This document shows, piece by piece, positions 8,808 through 16,881 of a stretch of 64,000 nt of DNA (positions are counted from its first letter, which is position 1; each line of letters starts with the position of its first letter). A program made the position numbers and the translations under genes. The stretch lies in NCBI RefSeq assembly GCF_001695855.1, contig NZ_MBSS01000001.1, positions 124,001 through 188,000 on the forward strand. Reading direction: 5' to 3'. The notes under the pieces are model-generated. The model was given only the letters and a program-made list of their open reading frames with translations, was not told the origin of the DNA and searched no databases. This stretch comes from Ensifer sp. LC163 (GTDB lineage Bacteria > Pseudomonadota > Alphaproteobacteria > Rhizobiales > Rhizobiaceae).

Positions 8808-9209
8808 TCATCGCTTGAACAAGCTTTCGGGCTCGGGGAAGACCGTCATGTCGCCCATCATGTCAGCGGTTGCACCACAAAGCACATTTATGAGCATCGG
8901 GAAATGCGACGGTTCGACCTTGAAGACACGGTAGGCGGATTCCTTCGCCGCCTCACCGACAGCATTCGCCCGAGGGCGCGTTTCCATCACCCATTCCCCC
9001 CAGCCGGTGCGTTGCGCCTTACTCAGGGTCTCGGCGCGCGTCGAGAGCCAATGGGCAGCGAGCCGCGCGTCGTCCTTCGCACGGAACCCCCACCAGAAAG
9101 CAACCGGCTTGCTGTCCTTCTTGTGCAGCATCTGGGTATACCCTGTCAGATCCAGCCCGTAAGCTCTGACTGGCTCGGCAAAGGTCACCGGCGACCGGGA
9201 AAAGCCCAC
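8808..9209 (-). pseudogene. remnant of a secreted DFF-domain (immunity-type) protein
   Basis: The 133-codon frame lacks any signal peptide. It aligns by eye with the second half of the DFF domain seen in the genes at 10896, 12995 and 14683: 'EPVRAYGLDLTGYTQ' matches 'VPIEIWGIAITGYTQ', followed by 'VAFWWGF' against 'QLTWGFQ'. Just upstream, in another frame (about 9210-9260), the translation reads 'EEGFWSGLFP', like the 'GGFWGGLFPGR' near the end of the effector at 21340. The locus therefore looks like an old effector-immunity module whose halves have been fused by deletion. Confidence 0.6.
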
Positions 9210-9387
9210 TCCAGAAGCCTTCTTCCCTCAAAGGGGCTTTCGACCGCCAGTTGTCGGAGTTTGCCTGCCTCCATCCTTCACAGGTAGCTAAAAGCAATAA
9301 AGGGATGAAATCATTGCGAAATGCAATCGCGTCAACCGCGGTTTCGGCAACCTTGAAACAGAGCCACGGCGCGTATCCGCTTCCTAC

Positions 9388-9564
9388 TTACAGTGGCAAC
9401 AACAGATATCTAACAAATAACACTGCGGACAATGCCCCAACGAATCTGACAACTGCCGGTGGCACACCCCCCATTCTTGGTGCGATCTTTAGAATTTCCC
9501 CAAGCAGTGAAATAAACAAGTGCACAAATGCGGCAAATATCAGCGCTTCCTTAAGATGGTGCAT
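9388..9564 (-). CDS. 58-aa two-helix membrane protein, candidate immunity protein
   Basis: A short frame from ATG 9564 to TAA 9388-9390. Residues ~7-25 ('ALIFAAFVHLFISLLGEIL') and ~37-57 ('AVVRFVGALSAVLFVRYLL') are two membrane-spanning segments joined by a short basic, Gly/Pro turn. It lies 64 bp downstream of the glycine-rich effector candidate (9629-10219) on the same strand, the place occupied by immunity genes in the other modules. Small inner-membrane proteins are the usual immunity type against pore-forming or membrane-acting toxins. The ribosome site (AAAGGG) is modest. Confidence 0.55.
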   Translation of the reverse strand: MHHLKEALIFAAFVHLFISLLGEILKIAPRMGGVPPAVVRFVGALSAVLFVRYLLLPL

Positions 9565-9628
9565 ATCTGGGCCCTTTGAGGGAGAGACGGTCTGCTCGAC
9601 CCTTGCATAGGGGAGACCCGCATCGCTT

Positions 9629-10219
9629 TCAACGCAGGCCGCTCAGATCGCCGTTGAAACCGCCTCGCCCCACGGCCCTGCCGGTTTCCTTCAGGAGGCC
9701 CGGCCCATAGCCTCCGAGATAGTGCCCGCCAACAGCACCCGCAACCGACGCCGCGCCGCTACCAAGGAGGCCCCCAATCGCGGAACCAAGCACAGAACCA
9801 AATTCACTCCAGCCGATATCGTTGGATCCGTCCCGAGTGGATTTCATGGCAGCGTTCATGCGGCCACCTTCGGCGACACGATCTCTGCCTCCAGCTTTCG
9901 AGGCAATATTGTCGGCGGCCCGATCTGTCGCCACCAACTGTCGAAAGCTCTCGGTTGGAAGCAAGGGATGGCGCGTGCTGAAGCTGCCGATGCCGGGAGC
10001 CCCGTGGGAGGGCATTGCCCCAACGCCGAAATCGTCACTCAGGAGTTCGCTTACCGGCGGATAGCGGAAGCGCGCTTCCGCGCTGTGCGGCGCCTCGACT
10101 TGAGCAATACGTTTATTGCTCAGGGCCGGACTTTCGTCGAAATAGTTGATCGCCTCGCGAACGGATTGAATTCTGGCGGGCAAGCCCACCCAGTTGAGCG
10201 TCTTGTCATTTTGGGTCAC
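9629..10219 (-). CDS. candidate effector with glycine-rich hydrophobic C-terminus
   Basis: 196 residues from a GTG at 10219, 16 bp after an MCP fragment. The N-terminal 120 residues are polar and unrecognised ('MTQNDKTLNWVGLPAR', 'FRYPPVSELLSDDFGVG'). Residues ~135-180 form a Gly/Ala-rich hydrophobic hairpin-like segment ('FGSVLGSAIGGLLGSGAASV', 'AGAVGGHYLGGY'), as in membrane-inserting or colicin-like tails and in glycine-zipper proteins. A two-helix membrane protein follows directly. By position and composition I infer a membrane-acting toxin. Catalytic motifs are absent. A virion ejection protein fragment is the main alternative. Confidence 0.5.
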   Translation of the reverse strand: MTQNDKTLNWVGLPARIQSVREAINYFDESPALSNKRIAQVEAPHSAEARFRYPPVSELLSDDFGVGAMPSHGAPGIGSFSTRHPLLPTESFRQLVATDRAADNIASKAGGRDRVAEGGRMNAAMKSTRDGSNDIGWSEFGSVLGSAIGGLLGSGAASVAGAVGGHYLGGYGPGLLKETGRAVGRGGFNGDLSGLR

Positions 10220-10235
10220 ATCTCAACTCTCGTTA

Positions 10236-10513
10236 TCATGGTTTGTCGTGCGTACGCCGTCGCCAATCCCGGTTCGGGTGGATCATCACCGTGCCGAACG
10301 GGCCCTCGTAATAGTCGGCCGTCGCCACGATGGTGTTGCGCTCACCCCCTTGCGAAACAGAGCAGCGGAACGGCGCCACGTTCGCGTCGGACATGAAGGT
10401 GACGAACACCGATTTCACATAGGGCGAAACCGAGACGTGGCGGAAGTTGGCGCCGTTCTGGTAGCCCGTCTGCATCACCTGTTCGAGGATCGCCTTGGTA
10501 AGGGGCGCTGACT
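10236..10513 (-). pseudogene. MCP gene fragment 3 (internal/3' part)
   Basis: Residues 'LTKAILEQVMQTGYQNGANF' through 'GPFGTVMIHPNR' are nearly identical to the matching part of the full MCP (17030-18025), about 78 codons, with a few substitutions (Glu for Asp, Thr for Ala, Cys for Tyr). Outside this block the match ends abruptly: upstream it joins an SOS-box promoter (10519-10533), and downstream it turns into 'DWRRRTHDKP' and stops. It is a partial duplication left by recombination, not a working capsid gene. The substitutions show it is older or from a related phage. Confidence 0.85.
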
Positions 10514-10518
10514 GTACA

Positions 10519-10533
10519 GAACATTTCAAGAAC
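10519..10533 (-). promoter_or_regulatory. SOS (LexA) box GTTC-N7-GTTC fused to MCP fragment 3
   Basis: Minus strand GTTC-TTGAAAT-GTTC. The flanks match those of the boxes at 11634 and 15934 (…GTTCTAC / GTTCTGTAC). It now drives no intact DFF-domain gene: the MCP fragment starts about 6 bp downstream. This marks a recombination breakpoint between an immunity promoter and an MCP copy. Confidence 0.7.
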
Positions 10534-10895
10534 AAGTGCGAGATCAGACAGAATGAAACGCCTCCAGTCCCTTACGCTCTCGGCTGGCGGCGCCGCAAAC
10601 GCCCTTGCGATCTGGAGTTCGGGAAAGGTCAGAGGGTCGTGTCACGGACGCGCCCGGGTATCGGCGTCCTTGAGGGGCGGTGATCGTAAAGCGTGTCCGT
10701 TTCGTAGTTTGACAGCTTCATCGCGTCGCCGGCCGCATTCTGTCGCCTGTCCAGATGCGCCAGGCTTTTGTTTGGAGACAGAAACGTGTCGGACACGCGT
10801 TTCGTTGCAGATTGAAGCTCGTCGGTGGCGTAGAGTGAGTTCATGAACTCATCCCAGCATCGGTAGCAGTGCTTGGACCTTTGCTCCCAGCGTGC
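10534..10895. other. intergenic stretch between DFF gene 1 and the MCP fragment
   Basis: No clear gene. An imperfect inverted pair 'gcgtgtccg' (~10691) and 'cggacacgc' (~10790) brackets about 100 bp and could be an intergenic repeat or a hairpin. A 71-codon minus frame here looks like shadow sequence. Confidence 0.35.
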
Positions 10896-11525
10896 TCAAT
10901 CCAGCCAACCAAAAATCCAGGCTTGCCATCGGCTCCCGCTGGCCCAAGTCTCGGAAAACAAATCCACGACGTCCGGTAAGGACCAGATGTTGCCGAGATC
11001 TTTTCGTCCCGAATGACATTCCAGATTGGCGCCGGTTTCCCCGGCCAGTCTCGGCTTTGAAATCGCGAAGAGTTTCCCCGGCTGATCCGGATACCCCTTT
11101 GTCGCCTGCAGCATGTCAACGGTTCCCCGGAAGGGCTTCTCGCCGGGAAAGTACTTCCAAAGGGCGAGGGCAGTCCCTACGGGCGTTTCATCAACCTGAA
11201 ACCCCCAGGAAAAGGCGGAAGGCCGAAGGCCGTAATTCAGCACCGTGTCCTGTCTATAGCTGGTGAGGCGAAGGCCAAGCACTTCCACCGGCGGATCAAA
11301 TTCGACAATGTCTGTACGCAGATGTTCGTAAAGGACCGTCCTGACTTCCTGAGAACGGAACGCCGATCGCTCACTTTTCAGAACCTCGAAAAAGTCGGTG
11401 TCGCAGGCAAACAACGCCTCGACCACCCGTTCCGCCCCAGCGGCGGCGGGTAACGCGAAACCAAAAAACCAGAGGGTGGCCAGGGCCGATACTGTCACTC
11501 TAAACAAGAAGCCTCTCCGACTCAC
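10896..11525 (-). CDS. secreted single-DFF-domain protein, candidate immunity protein
   Basis: 209 residues. It has a Sec signal peptide (residues ~1-29, 'RVTVSALATLWFFGFALPA', cut near AGA), then one copy of the array's repeated domain: 'VVEALFACDTDFFEVLKSER', a beta region with 'LRLTSYRQ', 'AFSWGFQ', a helical stretch, and a late Cys ('ANLECHSG'). It should act in the periplasm. It follows the L,D-transpeptidase-like effector by 207 bp and has its own SOS-box promoter. Periplasmic location fits protection against a peptidoglycan-targeting toxin. No known immunity family was recognised; the domain may be new. Confidence 0.7.
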   Translation of the reverse strand: MSRRGFLFRVTVSALATLWFFGFALPAAAGAERVVEALFACDTDFFEVLKSERSAFRSQEVRTVLYEHLRTDIVEFDPPVEVLGLRLTSYRQDTVLNYGLRPSAFSWGFQVDETPVGTALALWKYFPGEKPFRGTVDMLQATKGYPDQPGKLFAISKPRLAGETGANLECHSGRKDLGNIWSLPDVVDLFSETWASGSRWQAWIFGWLD

Positions 11526-11633
11526 GCCGAACGCCTTTGACTACCGATATGTTATGTTTTCCGTCCGCGCTCGTGCATCCCAACGAATGCGACCGATGCG
11601 TTTACAAGCCATTATTTACCCGCTCAACCTGTA

Positions 11634-11648
11634 GAACATTTCCGGAAC
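11634..11648 (-). promoter_or_regulatory. SOS (LexA) box upstream of DFF gene 1
   Basis: Minus strand GTTC-CGGAAAT-GTTC, a perfect match to the alphaproteobacterial LexA operator (GTTC-N7-GTTC), 109 bp before the start codon. The flanking ~50 bp is conserved with the region upstream of the DFF gene at 15801, so the promoter was duplicated with the gene. Confidence 0.75.
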
Positions 11649-11732
11649 AAACGCAAGACACCGGCCGCCTATCGGAGCTTGGCAGCGCATGCCCGCCCAC
11701 GCTCGCGCTAAAAAGCCCCCGCTCCCAAGTCG

Positions 11733-12350
11733 TCACTCAAAAATCCGGAGCGCGTCTCGCAGCGAGAAACTGCGTCGGTTTCGAGCACCATCGGGATCCC
11801 AACGGTTGTCCGCCTCAGGCGCCGCCGCCGGAGCATACTTTCGCTCAAGCGCCTCAAACGTGAAGTCATCGGAATCATATTCGGGATAGGACACATTCAA
11901 CTCAGCCGACTGCCCGGTCTTCCGGTAGAAGTCGGCGAAACGATCCATCCCGTTCGTAAGATCGATGCAACCGGCCGACCCTGGGTCCGTGCCGCCATGG
12001 ATCGAAAAGCCACTCCGGTGCGCAGCCTTAGGATGTGTCGTTGATGTTGCGTTTAGAAACGCCCTGGAATTGCCCCAGGCATTCTCCAACCCCTTCCACG
12101 TCCCCCTGTTAATTCGGCCCTTGAAACGCTCCCAGCTCCCCGCCGGCGGCGGATACTGAAGCTGATCAACGTCATAGACCCCCTCGGGTATCGGCCCCCT
12201 ATCAATAATCTCCTGCCATTGGGGTTCTTGAAGACCCTTTTCGCCACTCACCCCATCCCAACCACCGGCATACCGACCATTCTCGGTAGCATTCAGTCGC
12301 TTCCCATCGAAGTGAAGCTTGATTCTTTTCCCGTTGTTTCCCTGGTTCAT
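11733..12350 (-). CDS. L,D-transpeptidase-fold (DUF2778/Tlde1-like) peptidoglycan effector candidate
   Basis: 205 residues. The start at 12350 overlaps the stop of MCP fragment 2 (ATGA). The catalytic signature 'FSIHGGTDPGSAGCIDL' (residues ~114-130) matches the His...Ser-x-Gly-Cys active site of YkuD-type L,D-transpeptidase/carboxypeptidase enzymes, and the early 'GRYAGGWDGVSG' and 'PIPEGVYDV' match the DUF2778 lead-in. Such enzymes trim or cross-link tetrapeptide stems; T6SS Tlde1 effectors use the same fold as toxins. The C-terminus 'RSFSLRDALRIFE' carries the tail motif shared with three other modules. The partner immunity gene is probably 10896-11525. Confidence 0.75.
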   Translation of the reverse strand: MNQGNNGKRIKLHFDGKRLNATENGRYAGGWDGVSGEKGLQEPQWQEIIDRGPIPEGVYDVDQLQYPPPAGSWERFKGRINRGTWKGLENAWGNSRAFLNATSTTHPKAAHRSGFSIHGGTDPGSAGCIDLTNGMDRFADFYRKTGQSAELNVSYPEYDSDDFTFEALERKYAPAAAPEADNRWDPDGARNRRSFSLRDALRIFE

Positions 12351-12985
12351 CGCATCGTTCCTTTGTTAGACTCCTGACAGATCGGCGATCCGCATCGGAT
12401 GCCTGGGCCGACCATCATCATCCCCGTGGCGCGCACGAGGACGATGATCTGAATCTGCTCGCTAGAAGACCAGCTCGCAGCACTCAGCCCAAACAGGTCC
12501 GCCGCAACACCGAGGCCCTTTTCGTTGTGCACCTTCAGCGTGCCCTCGCCGATGATCACGCCCTTGTCGGCGTCGCCGGTCTTGGCCACGTCCTTGTCCT
12601 CCTGGATCTTGCGCAGCCACAGGAAGGACAGCATGTCGGTGTCGAGGAAGAAGGCGTTGCGCGCGAGCTTGGCGGTGCCCGCCTGTACCCGGTTCGGGTG
12701 GATCATCACCGTGCCGAACGGGCCTTCGTAATAGTCGGCGGTCGCCACGATGGTATTGCGCTCGCCCCCTTGCGAAACGGCGTAGCGGAACGGCGCGACG
12801 TTGGCGTCGAACATGAAGGTGACGAACACCGATTTCACATAGGGCGAGGGCGAGACAGAGACATGGCGAAAGTTGGCGCCGTTCTGGTAGCCGGCCTGCA
12901 TCACCTGGTCGAGGATCGCCTTGGTGAACGGGCGCTGCGTGCCGTCGGTCGGCGCCACCGTCAGCCCGGTCGTCGGAAGGATACC
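12347..12985 (-). pseudogene. MCP gene fragment 2 (3' half)
   Basis: From 'LPTTGLTVAPTDGTQRPF' onward about 170 codons match the C-terminal half of the MCP almost exactly, including 'YYEGPFGTVMIHPNRVQAG' and 'GVIIGEGTLKVHNEKGLGV'. A two-residue Ser-Pro duplication and a Phe for Ser ('TFMFDANV') separate it from the full copy. After 'DLFGLSAAS' it reads on 42 codons into new sequence before stopping in ATGA overlap with the effector. Upstream, homology begins ~10 bp after the stop of the DFF gene. It lacks the N-terminal half and cannot form a capsid. Confidence 0.9.
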
Positions 12986-12994
12986 GCCTGGCTT

Positions 12995-14683
12995 TTACTT
13001 TCCCTGTTCGTTCCGAAAGAGGTCGGCCGGCTCTGGCGGCTTCTTGCCGGAACCAAGGGGTGTCGTGCAACCGATGAAGCCGTCAGCGAAGCCCAGCGCC
13101 TCAGAAGGCGTATAGACGGTCGCGTCGGCTTCTAGGTTCAGCGCCCACCCGTCCTTCTCTACATAATTGCTTCCGGTGCGGTTCTCCGCAACACGAATAA
13201 GTTCGTATTCATTTCCCGGCGTTTGGAAACCCCAGATCAGTTTCGGCTCGCCGGCGACATTGACACGTTGCTGAATGTACCCGGTCAAGAGAAGGCTTGA
13301 AACATATACCGGCTTCTCAAACGCTACTCGCAGTGTCGCACGTGCAGCGTCTTCAGGCTTTCGATATGGTCCCATGGCCGCCTTGAACGTCACCTTGCCA
13401 AAGGCGTCCGTCTCCTCACCAAGCGCCGCAAAGAAATCCCGCCGGCATTGCAAGAGCGCGTTCATCAGCCTGTTGCCGCCGATCAGCGGCGGCGGCCCGA
13501 ACTGGGCCAATCCGAAAGTCTCTTCCGCCCACGGCAAGCGGAAGCCTCTCGTTTCGCTTTCGTCGGGCTCACAGGTTACGGCTGTCTGCTGGTCGGGATC
13601 AAAGTAGGAATCGAACTCCAGGTCCTTCGACACTGGGCCGGCAGCGGCATCCTTTGAGCTTAGCCACCAGGAACCAGTTTCAAATCTCACACGGTATCGC
13701 TCCGCAATGGCGCGCGCGGCCTCACCGGGCGTTGCGATCACCTGAAAAGCCCAGGCAAAGCGCGTCGGTTTGCCCTCCTGAATCGACTTTCGCTGAAAGA
13801 AGCGCACGACGGAAAAATCACCGACTTTAATGGGACGCTCGAACGTCACGGCTTCGCTGTAGGTACTCTCGGCCCCGGGAACATGAGGCATATTTTCTGG
13901 GCTTTCAAAGGCTTCGACCCGGAACCGCGGAAAGGTCTTTCTTTCGTCCCAAAGCACATTGAAGAACGAAGGCCTGCAGGCGACGAAAGCATCGAGAATT
14001 TTGTCGGCTTTAACGCCCGGCACTTTCGCCGATGGAAACAGGTCCTCCGGTGAAGGCAAACGCTTCCTGCCCGTCTCCCCGTTGGTTGCCAGATCCGACA
14101 TCCGATCCTTGGAAGCGTCGCACATCACCAGTGCTTGCGTGGGGTTATTCGCCTGGCGAATGACGATTTTCCTGTAGCTGTCCTCCGGCGCGACCGATGC
14201 GTCGCCGTGTTGCGCCTCCGGCTCGGTGTCGAGCTTCAGTTCGAGCATATGGCCATCTTTGGCGACGAACCTGGCTCCGGGTAGCAGTTCCTCGATCACC
14301 TTGGCAACCTCAGGCACATTCCGCTCCACCTCGAAGCCCCAGGCGAAGTGCGGAACGGCAATGCCGACGGCTTCGAACTGGACATACCGGCTAAGCGGCA
14401 GTCCAGAGGCGTCGACAGGCGCTGCGAACGCGATGTAGTGCCCGGTTACTCCGTCCGACGCGTAGTCATAAGGGGCGATCGTTATTGCGCGAAAGTCTGC
14501 CTCATCGCTCGTGAGGAGGGAAAAGATGTCGGCATTGCACGCCAGGAACGCGCCGAACACCCGTCCCGCATCGATACGCTCAGCCGTCGCTGCAGGCGTC
14601 GCAAGTGCGAGCAGACAAAGGACCGCGCAAAAACGCTTGAGGCTCATGGACACCATTGGGAACCCGCATAGTTTGTAGAACAT
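12995..14683 (-). CDS. secreted triple-DFF-domain protein, candidate immunity protein
   Basis: 562 residues. Its ATG at 14683 overlaps the stop of the upstream DFF gene (TAATG); internal Met codons at 14656 and 14647 would give a tighter signal peptide ('KRFCAVLCLLALATPAATA'). Three domain copies are visible, each opening with a Cys/Asp-Phe-Phe-like helix: 'GAFLACNADIFSLLTSDEA', 'DAFVACRPSFFNVLWDERK' and 'NALLQCRRDFFAALGEETD'. Each continues to a 'SRYVQFEA'/'VRFFQRKS'/'TGYIQQRV' strand and 'AWGFEV'/'AWAFQV'/'IWGFQT', with a late Cys. It would be periplasmic. Multiplication of the domain suggests binding of several toxin molecules or several variants. Confidence 0.7.
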   Translation of the reverse strand: MFYKLCGFPMVSMSLKRFCAVLCLLALATPAATAERIDAGRVFGAFLACNADIFSLLTSDEADFRAITIAPYDYASDGVTGHYIAFAAPVDASGLPLSRYVQFEAVGIAVPHFAWGFEVERNVPEVAKVIEELLPGARFVAKDGHMLELKLDTEPEAQHGDASVAPEDSYRKIVIRQANNPTQALVMCDASKDRMSDLATNGETGRKRLPSPEDLFPSAKVPGVKADKILDAFVACRPSFFNVLWDERKTFPRFRVEAFESPENMPHVPGAESTYSEAVTFERPIKVGDFSVVRFFQRKSIQEGKPTRFAWAFQVIATPGEAARAIAERYRVRFETGSWWLSSKDAAAGPVSKDLEFDSYFDPDQQTAVTCEPDESETRGFRLPWAEETFGLAQFGPPPLIGGNRLMNALLQCRRDFFAALGEETDAFGKVTFKAAMGPYRKPEDAARATLRVAFEKPVYVSSLLLTGYIQQRVNVAGEPKLIWGFQTPGNEYELIRVAENRTGSNYVEKDGWALNLEADATVYTPSEALGFADGFIGCTTPLGSGKKPPEPADLFRNEQGK

Positions 14684-15801
14684 TACTGCTTCGCCGTCAG
14701 AAACAGTGTGGCAGGGTCGGATTCTGCTCCATCGGCCGGCACGGTACAGGTGAGGAGCCCATCAGCGATCTTGAAAGAGGGCGACGGCGCATAGCCCGTA
14801 TCCTCGGTCGTCAGATCAAGCCCCCAGCGGTCACCTTCGAGCGGCTGAGCGCCAGTGCGTAACCGCAGCACCTCGGCAAGCTGATCCCGTCCATCTCTCG
14901 TCTGGAAGCCCCAGGTCAATTGCCGCTTGCCGTCCACGGAGTCCGTCCGCTGTGTATAGCCCGTGATTGCGATACCCCAGATCTCTATCGGCACCGGGAA
15001 AATGACCAAGGCGGCAGCGCGCGAAGGCTTTTTGGATTTTGACTGGCTCGATGACAGCACAGTCCGCCGCTCAAAGACTTCCGTTTCCCCGAATGACGCC
15101 CTCTCCTTCTTGAGTCTGACGAAAAAGTCTGGCTCGCAGAATAGAAGCGCCTTCATCAGGCCGTCGGTGTCCTTGAGGGGTGGCAACCCGATCTGAGGCG
15201 CCCCAAAAACCTGTACGGCCTCAGGCATTCGGAAGTCGCCGATATCCCCTGACTCGAGTTCGCAGGTGATTGTCGTCGTCCCGCCATCATAGCCCGCGAT
15301 TTTCAGCAGGGTGGATATCCCGCCTTGTTCCTCCGGCGCTGCCTCCGGAGCCACGCCCCAGGCTCCCATGACCCAGGGCCTGACCAGTTCCACGCCGTAG
15401 CGCTCCTCCATCAACCGCCTGACATCCGTCAGTGTGGCAGCCACCTGGAATGCCCAGCTATAGCTCTCCGGCTTGCCGGCAACGATGTGTCGTCGCTGCA
15501 AGAAGCGCAGAAGGGAGAAACCATCAGCGTTGACCGGCTGGCCGAACGTCACTGCTGACCAGTATTCGCTTTGTGCGCCCGGTCCGTGCAGAGCGTTTTT
15601 GGGGTCATCGAATACTTGGATCTGGACGGGGCCGAATGCCTGACGCTCAGCCTTCAGCAGCGCAAAAAAATCAGGCTTGCATGCACGCAAAGCGTCAAAC
15701 ACACGTTTTGCACTGGCAGATGACGCTTGCGAAGAGGATGCGGGGATTGCTGAACTCAAGACAAACAAAGCCGCTAGGGCCGACACCCACAATCTGAACA
15801 A
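14683..15801 (-). CDS. secreted double-DFF-domain protein, candidate immunity protein
   Basis: 372 residues with a clear Sec signal ('MFRLWVSALAALFVLSSAIP', cleavage near residue 24). Two domain copies start at 'FDALRACKPDFFALLKAERQ' and 'MKALLFCEPDFFVRLKKERA'. Each has the shared beta motifs ('LRFLQRRHI', 'ITGYTQRTD', 'SYSWAFQV', 'LTWGFQ') and late Cys residues that may pair with the first Cys. It is the first gene after the GH104 lysozyme (252-bp gap holding an SOS box) and is translationally coupled to the triple-domain gene. A lysozyme inhibitor role is the simplest reading, but the family is not recognised. Confidence 0.7.
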   Translation of the reverse strand: MFRLWVSALAALFVLSSAIPASSSQASSASAKRVFDALRACKPDFFALLKAERQAFGPVQIQVFDDPKNALHGPGAQSEYWSAVTFGQPVNADGFSLLRFLQRRHIVAGKPESYSWAFQVAATLTDVRRLMEERYGVELVRPWVMGAWGVAPEAAPEEQGGISTLLKIAGYDGGTTTITCELESGDIGDFRMPEAVQVFGAPQIGLPPLKDTDGLMKALLFCEPDFFVRLKKERASFGETEVFERRTVLSSSQSKSKKPSRAAALVIFPVPIEIWGIAITGYTQRTDSVDGKRQLTWGFQTRDGRDQLAEVLRLRTGAQPLEGDRWGLDLTTEDTGYAPSPSFKIADGLLTCTVPADGAESDPATLFLTAKQ

Positions 15802-15933
15802 GGCTTCTCCTCGGTCGGCGTGCCGAACGCTATTTATGAGTGGAAAATTGAGAACGAATGCGGGGGCCGACGCTCAGTGCGCAGGCGAATGCGAACGATA
15901 CGCTTATCCCTTCATTCGCTCGCAAAACGAGTA

Positions 15934-15948
15934 GAACATTGAGAGAAC
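15934..15948 (-). promoter_or_regulatory. SOS (LexA) box upstream of the DFF operon
   Basis: Minus strand GTTC-TCTCAAT-GTTC, 133 bp before the start of the double-DFF gene. Perfect consensus, with flanks shared with the box at 11634. Confidence 0.75.
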
Positions 15949-16053
15949 AAACACAAGGGATTTTTTAGCGGAAATCGTGTCACTCGCAAGGCACAACCGC
16001 ACTCGCCACAACGACAGCGTCTGTCGTGACGAAGCTCGGCCCCGGCAGCGAAC

Positions 16054-16881
16054 TCATTCGAACCAATTGCCTGCGGCATCCTTCAGGGATCTGCGGCGTC
16101 CAAACAAACGATCCCAAAATCCCGGGGCATCCGAAGGAGGCGTCGATGAAGCGGGGTCCACGCCACCGTCCTGGGATAGTTTCGTGCCGGGGTCGCCCCC
16201 CGCAGGCCGCAGCAAGTGTTGACGCAGCTCTTCAACTTTTCCGGCAAGCGCCATTTGAAGCGGTCCATCTTGTTCGGTAGGGGGAATCGTGACGGATAGC
16301 CTGTCTTCAAAGGGCCGCCCCTGCGGTATCGGCATCCGGCCCTCACGCGCGCGCAGGTTCATCTGATAGGTGTCTAGAAATTGCTCCGGCGTCATGCGCT
16401 GCTCTTTGCCACCAGGTAAGCTTGTCCAGGTCGTCGCCAGATTGCCGCCAGCAGCCTTGATTGTACTGGGGTCTGCGGACATCAGCGCTTCATCCAAGTC
16501 TCCTCCCTTCGTTACTCGCCGGTAGGCGTCCTGCGCGATTTTCCAGGCTGCGCGATCCTGATTGTGCGGCGAGAAGTCCTCCAGTCGCATCTTTTTCGCA
16601 TAGGGGTCCCACGTCGGGGCCCGGATCTGATATCTGCCGGCGGCGGAACTCATTTTGCCTTTGTTCTCTCCCTTGTCGATCCGGCTTGGATTGCGAGGAT
16701 GATCGGAGAAATCGACAATGCGCGCCTTTCCCTTCGGGCCGTACATGTTGTCGTACTCGCCACCTTCCGCGGTGGCTATCGTATCGAAAAGAGCGCGCTG
16801 GTACCGCTCAAATGGATCTCGCTTGCTTTTCAAGAGCATCGCCTGGCGAAAACCGGGCATATCACCTGACTCGTTTCCCAC
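16054..16881 (-). CDS. GH104 (lambda-type) lysozyme effector or endolysin
   Basis: 275 residues from GTG 16881 (AAGGGA upstream); ATG 16860 is an alternative. Residues ~33-160 match lambda-R-like muramidases: the catalytic Glu in 'TIATAEGGEYDNMYG', 'AAGRYQIRAPTWDPYAKKM', 'FSPHNQDRAAWKIAQ' and 'TWTSLPGGKEQRMTPEQF'. These cleave glycan strands as lytic transglycosylases. The last ~110 residues are a Pro/Gly-rich linker ending in 'GFWDRLFGRRRSLKDAAGNW', the tail shared with other modules, which ordinary endolysins lack. It follows the full MCP after 148 bp and precedes secreted DFF proteins. The phage's own endolysin is the alternative. Confidence 0.75.
   Translation of the reverse strand: MGNESGDMPGFRQAMLLKSKRDPFERYQRALFDTIATAEGGEYDNMYGPKGKARIVDFSDHPRNPSRIDKGENKGKMSSAAGRYQIRAPTWDPYAKKMRLEDFSPHNQDRAAWKIAQDAYRRVTKGGDLDEALMSADPSTIKAAGGNLATTWTSLPGGKEQRMTPEQFLDTYQMNLRAREGRMPIPQGRPFEDRLSVTIPPTEQDGPLQMALAGKVEELRQHLLRPAGGDPGTKLSQDGGVDPASSTPPSDAPGFWDRLFGRRRSLKDAAGNWFE

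Noticed and set aside
9251-9610. 119-codon plus-strand frame opposite the 58-aa membrane protein
   Set aside because: Composition is not protein-like and it has no ribosome site; the minus-strand short gene explains the region better.
12341-12357. GTTC...GTTC near the effector start as an SOS box
   Set aside because: The spacer is 8, not 7, and the motif lies inside the coding overlap.
16054-16881. Taking the GH104 lysozyme simply as the phage endolysin
   Set aside because: Possible, but its added Pro/Gly linker and shared effector tail, and the secreted partner genes behind it, fit the array better. Kept as an alternative in the annotation.
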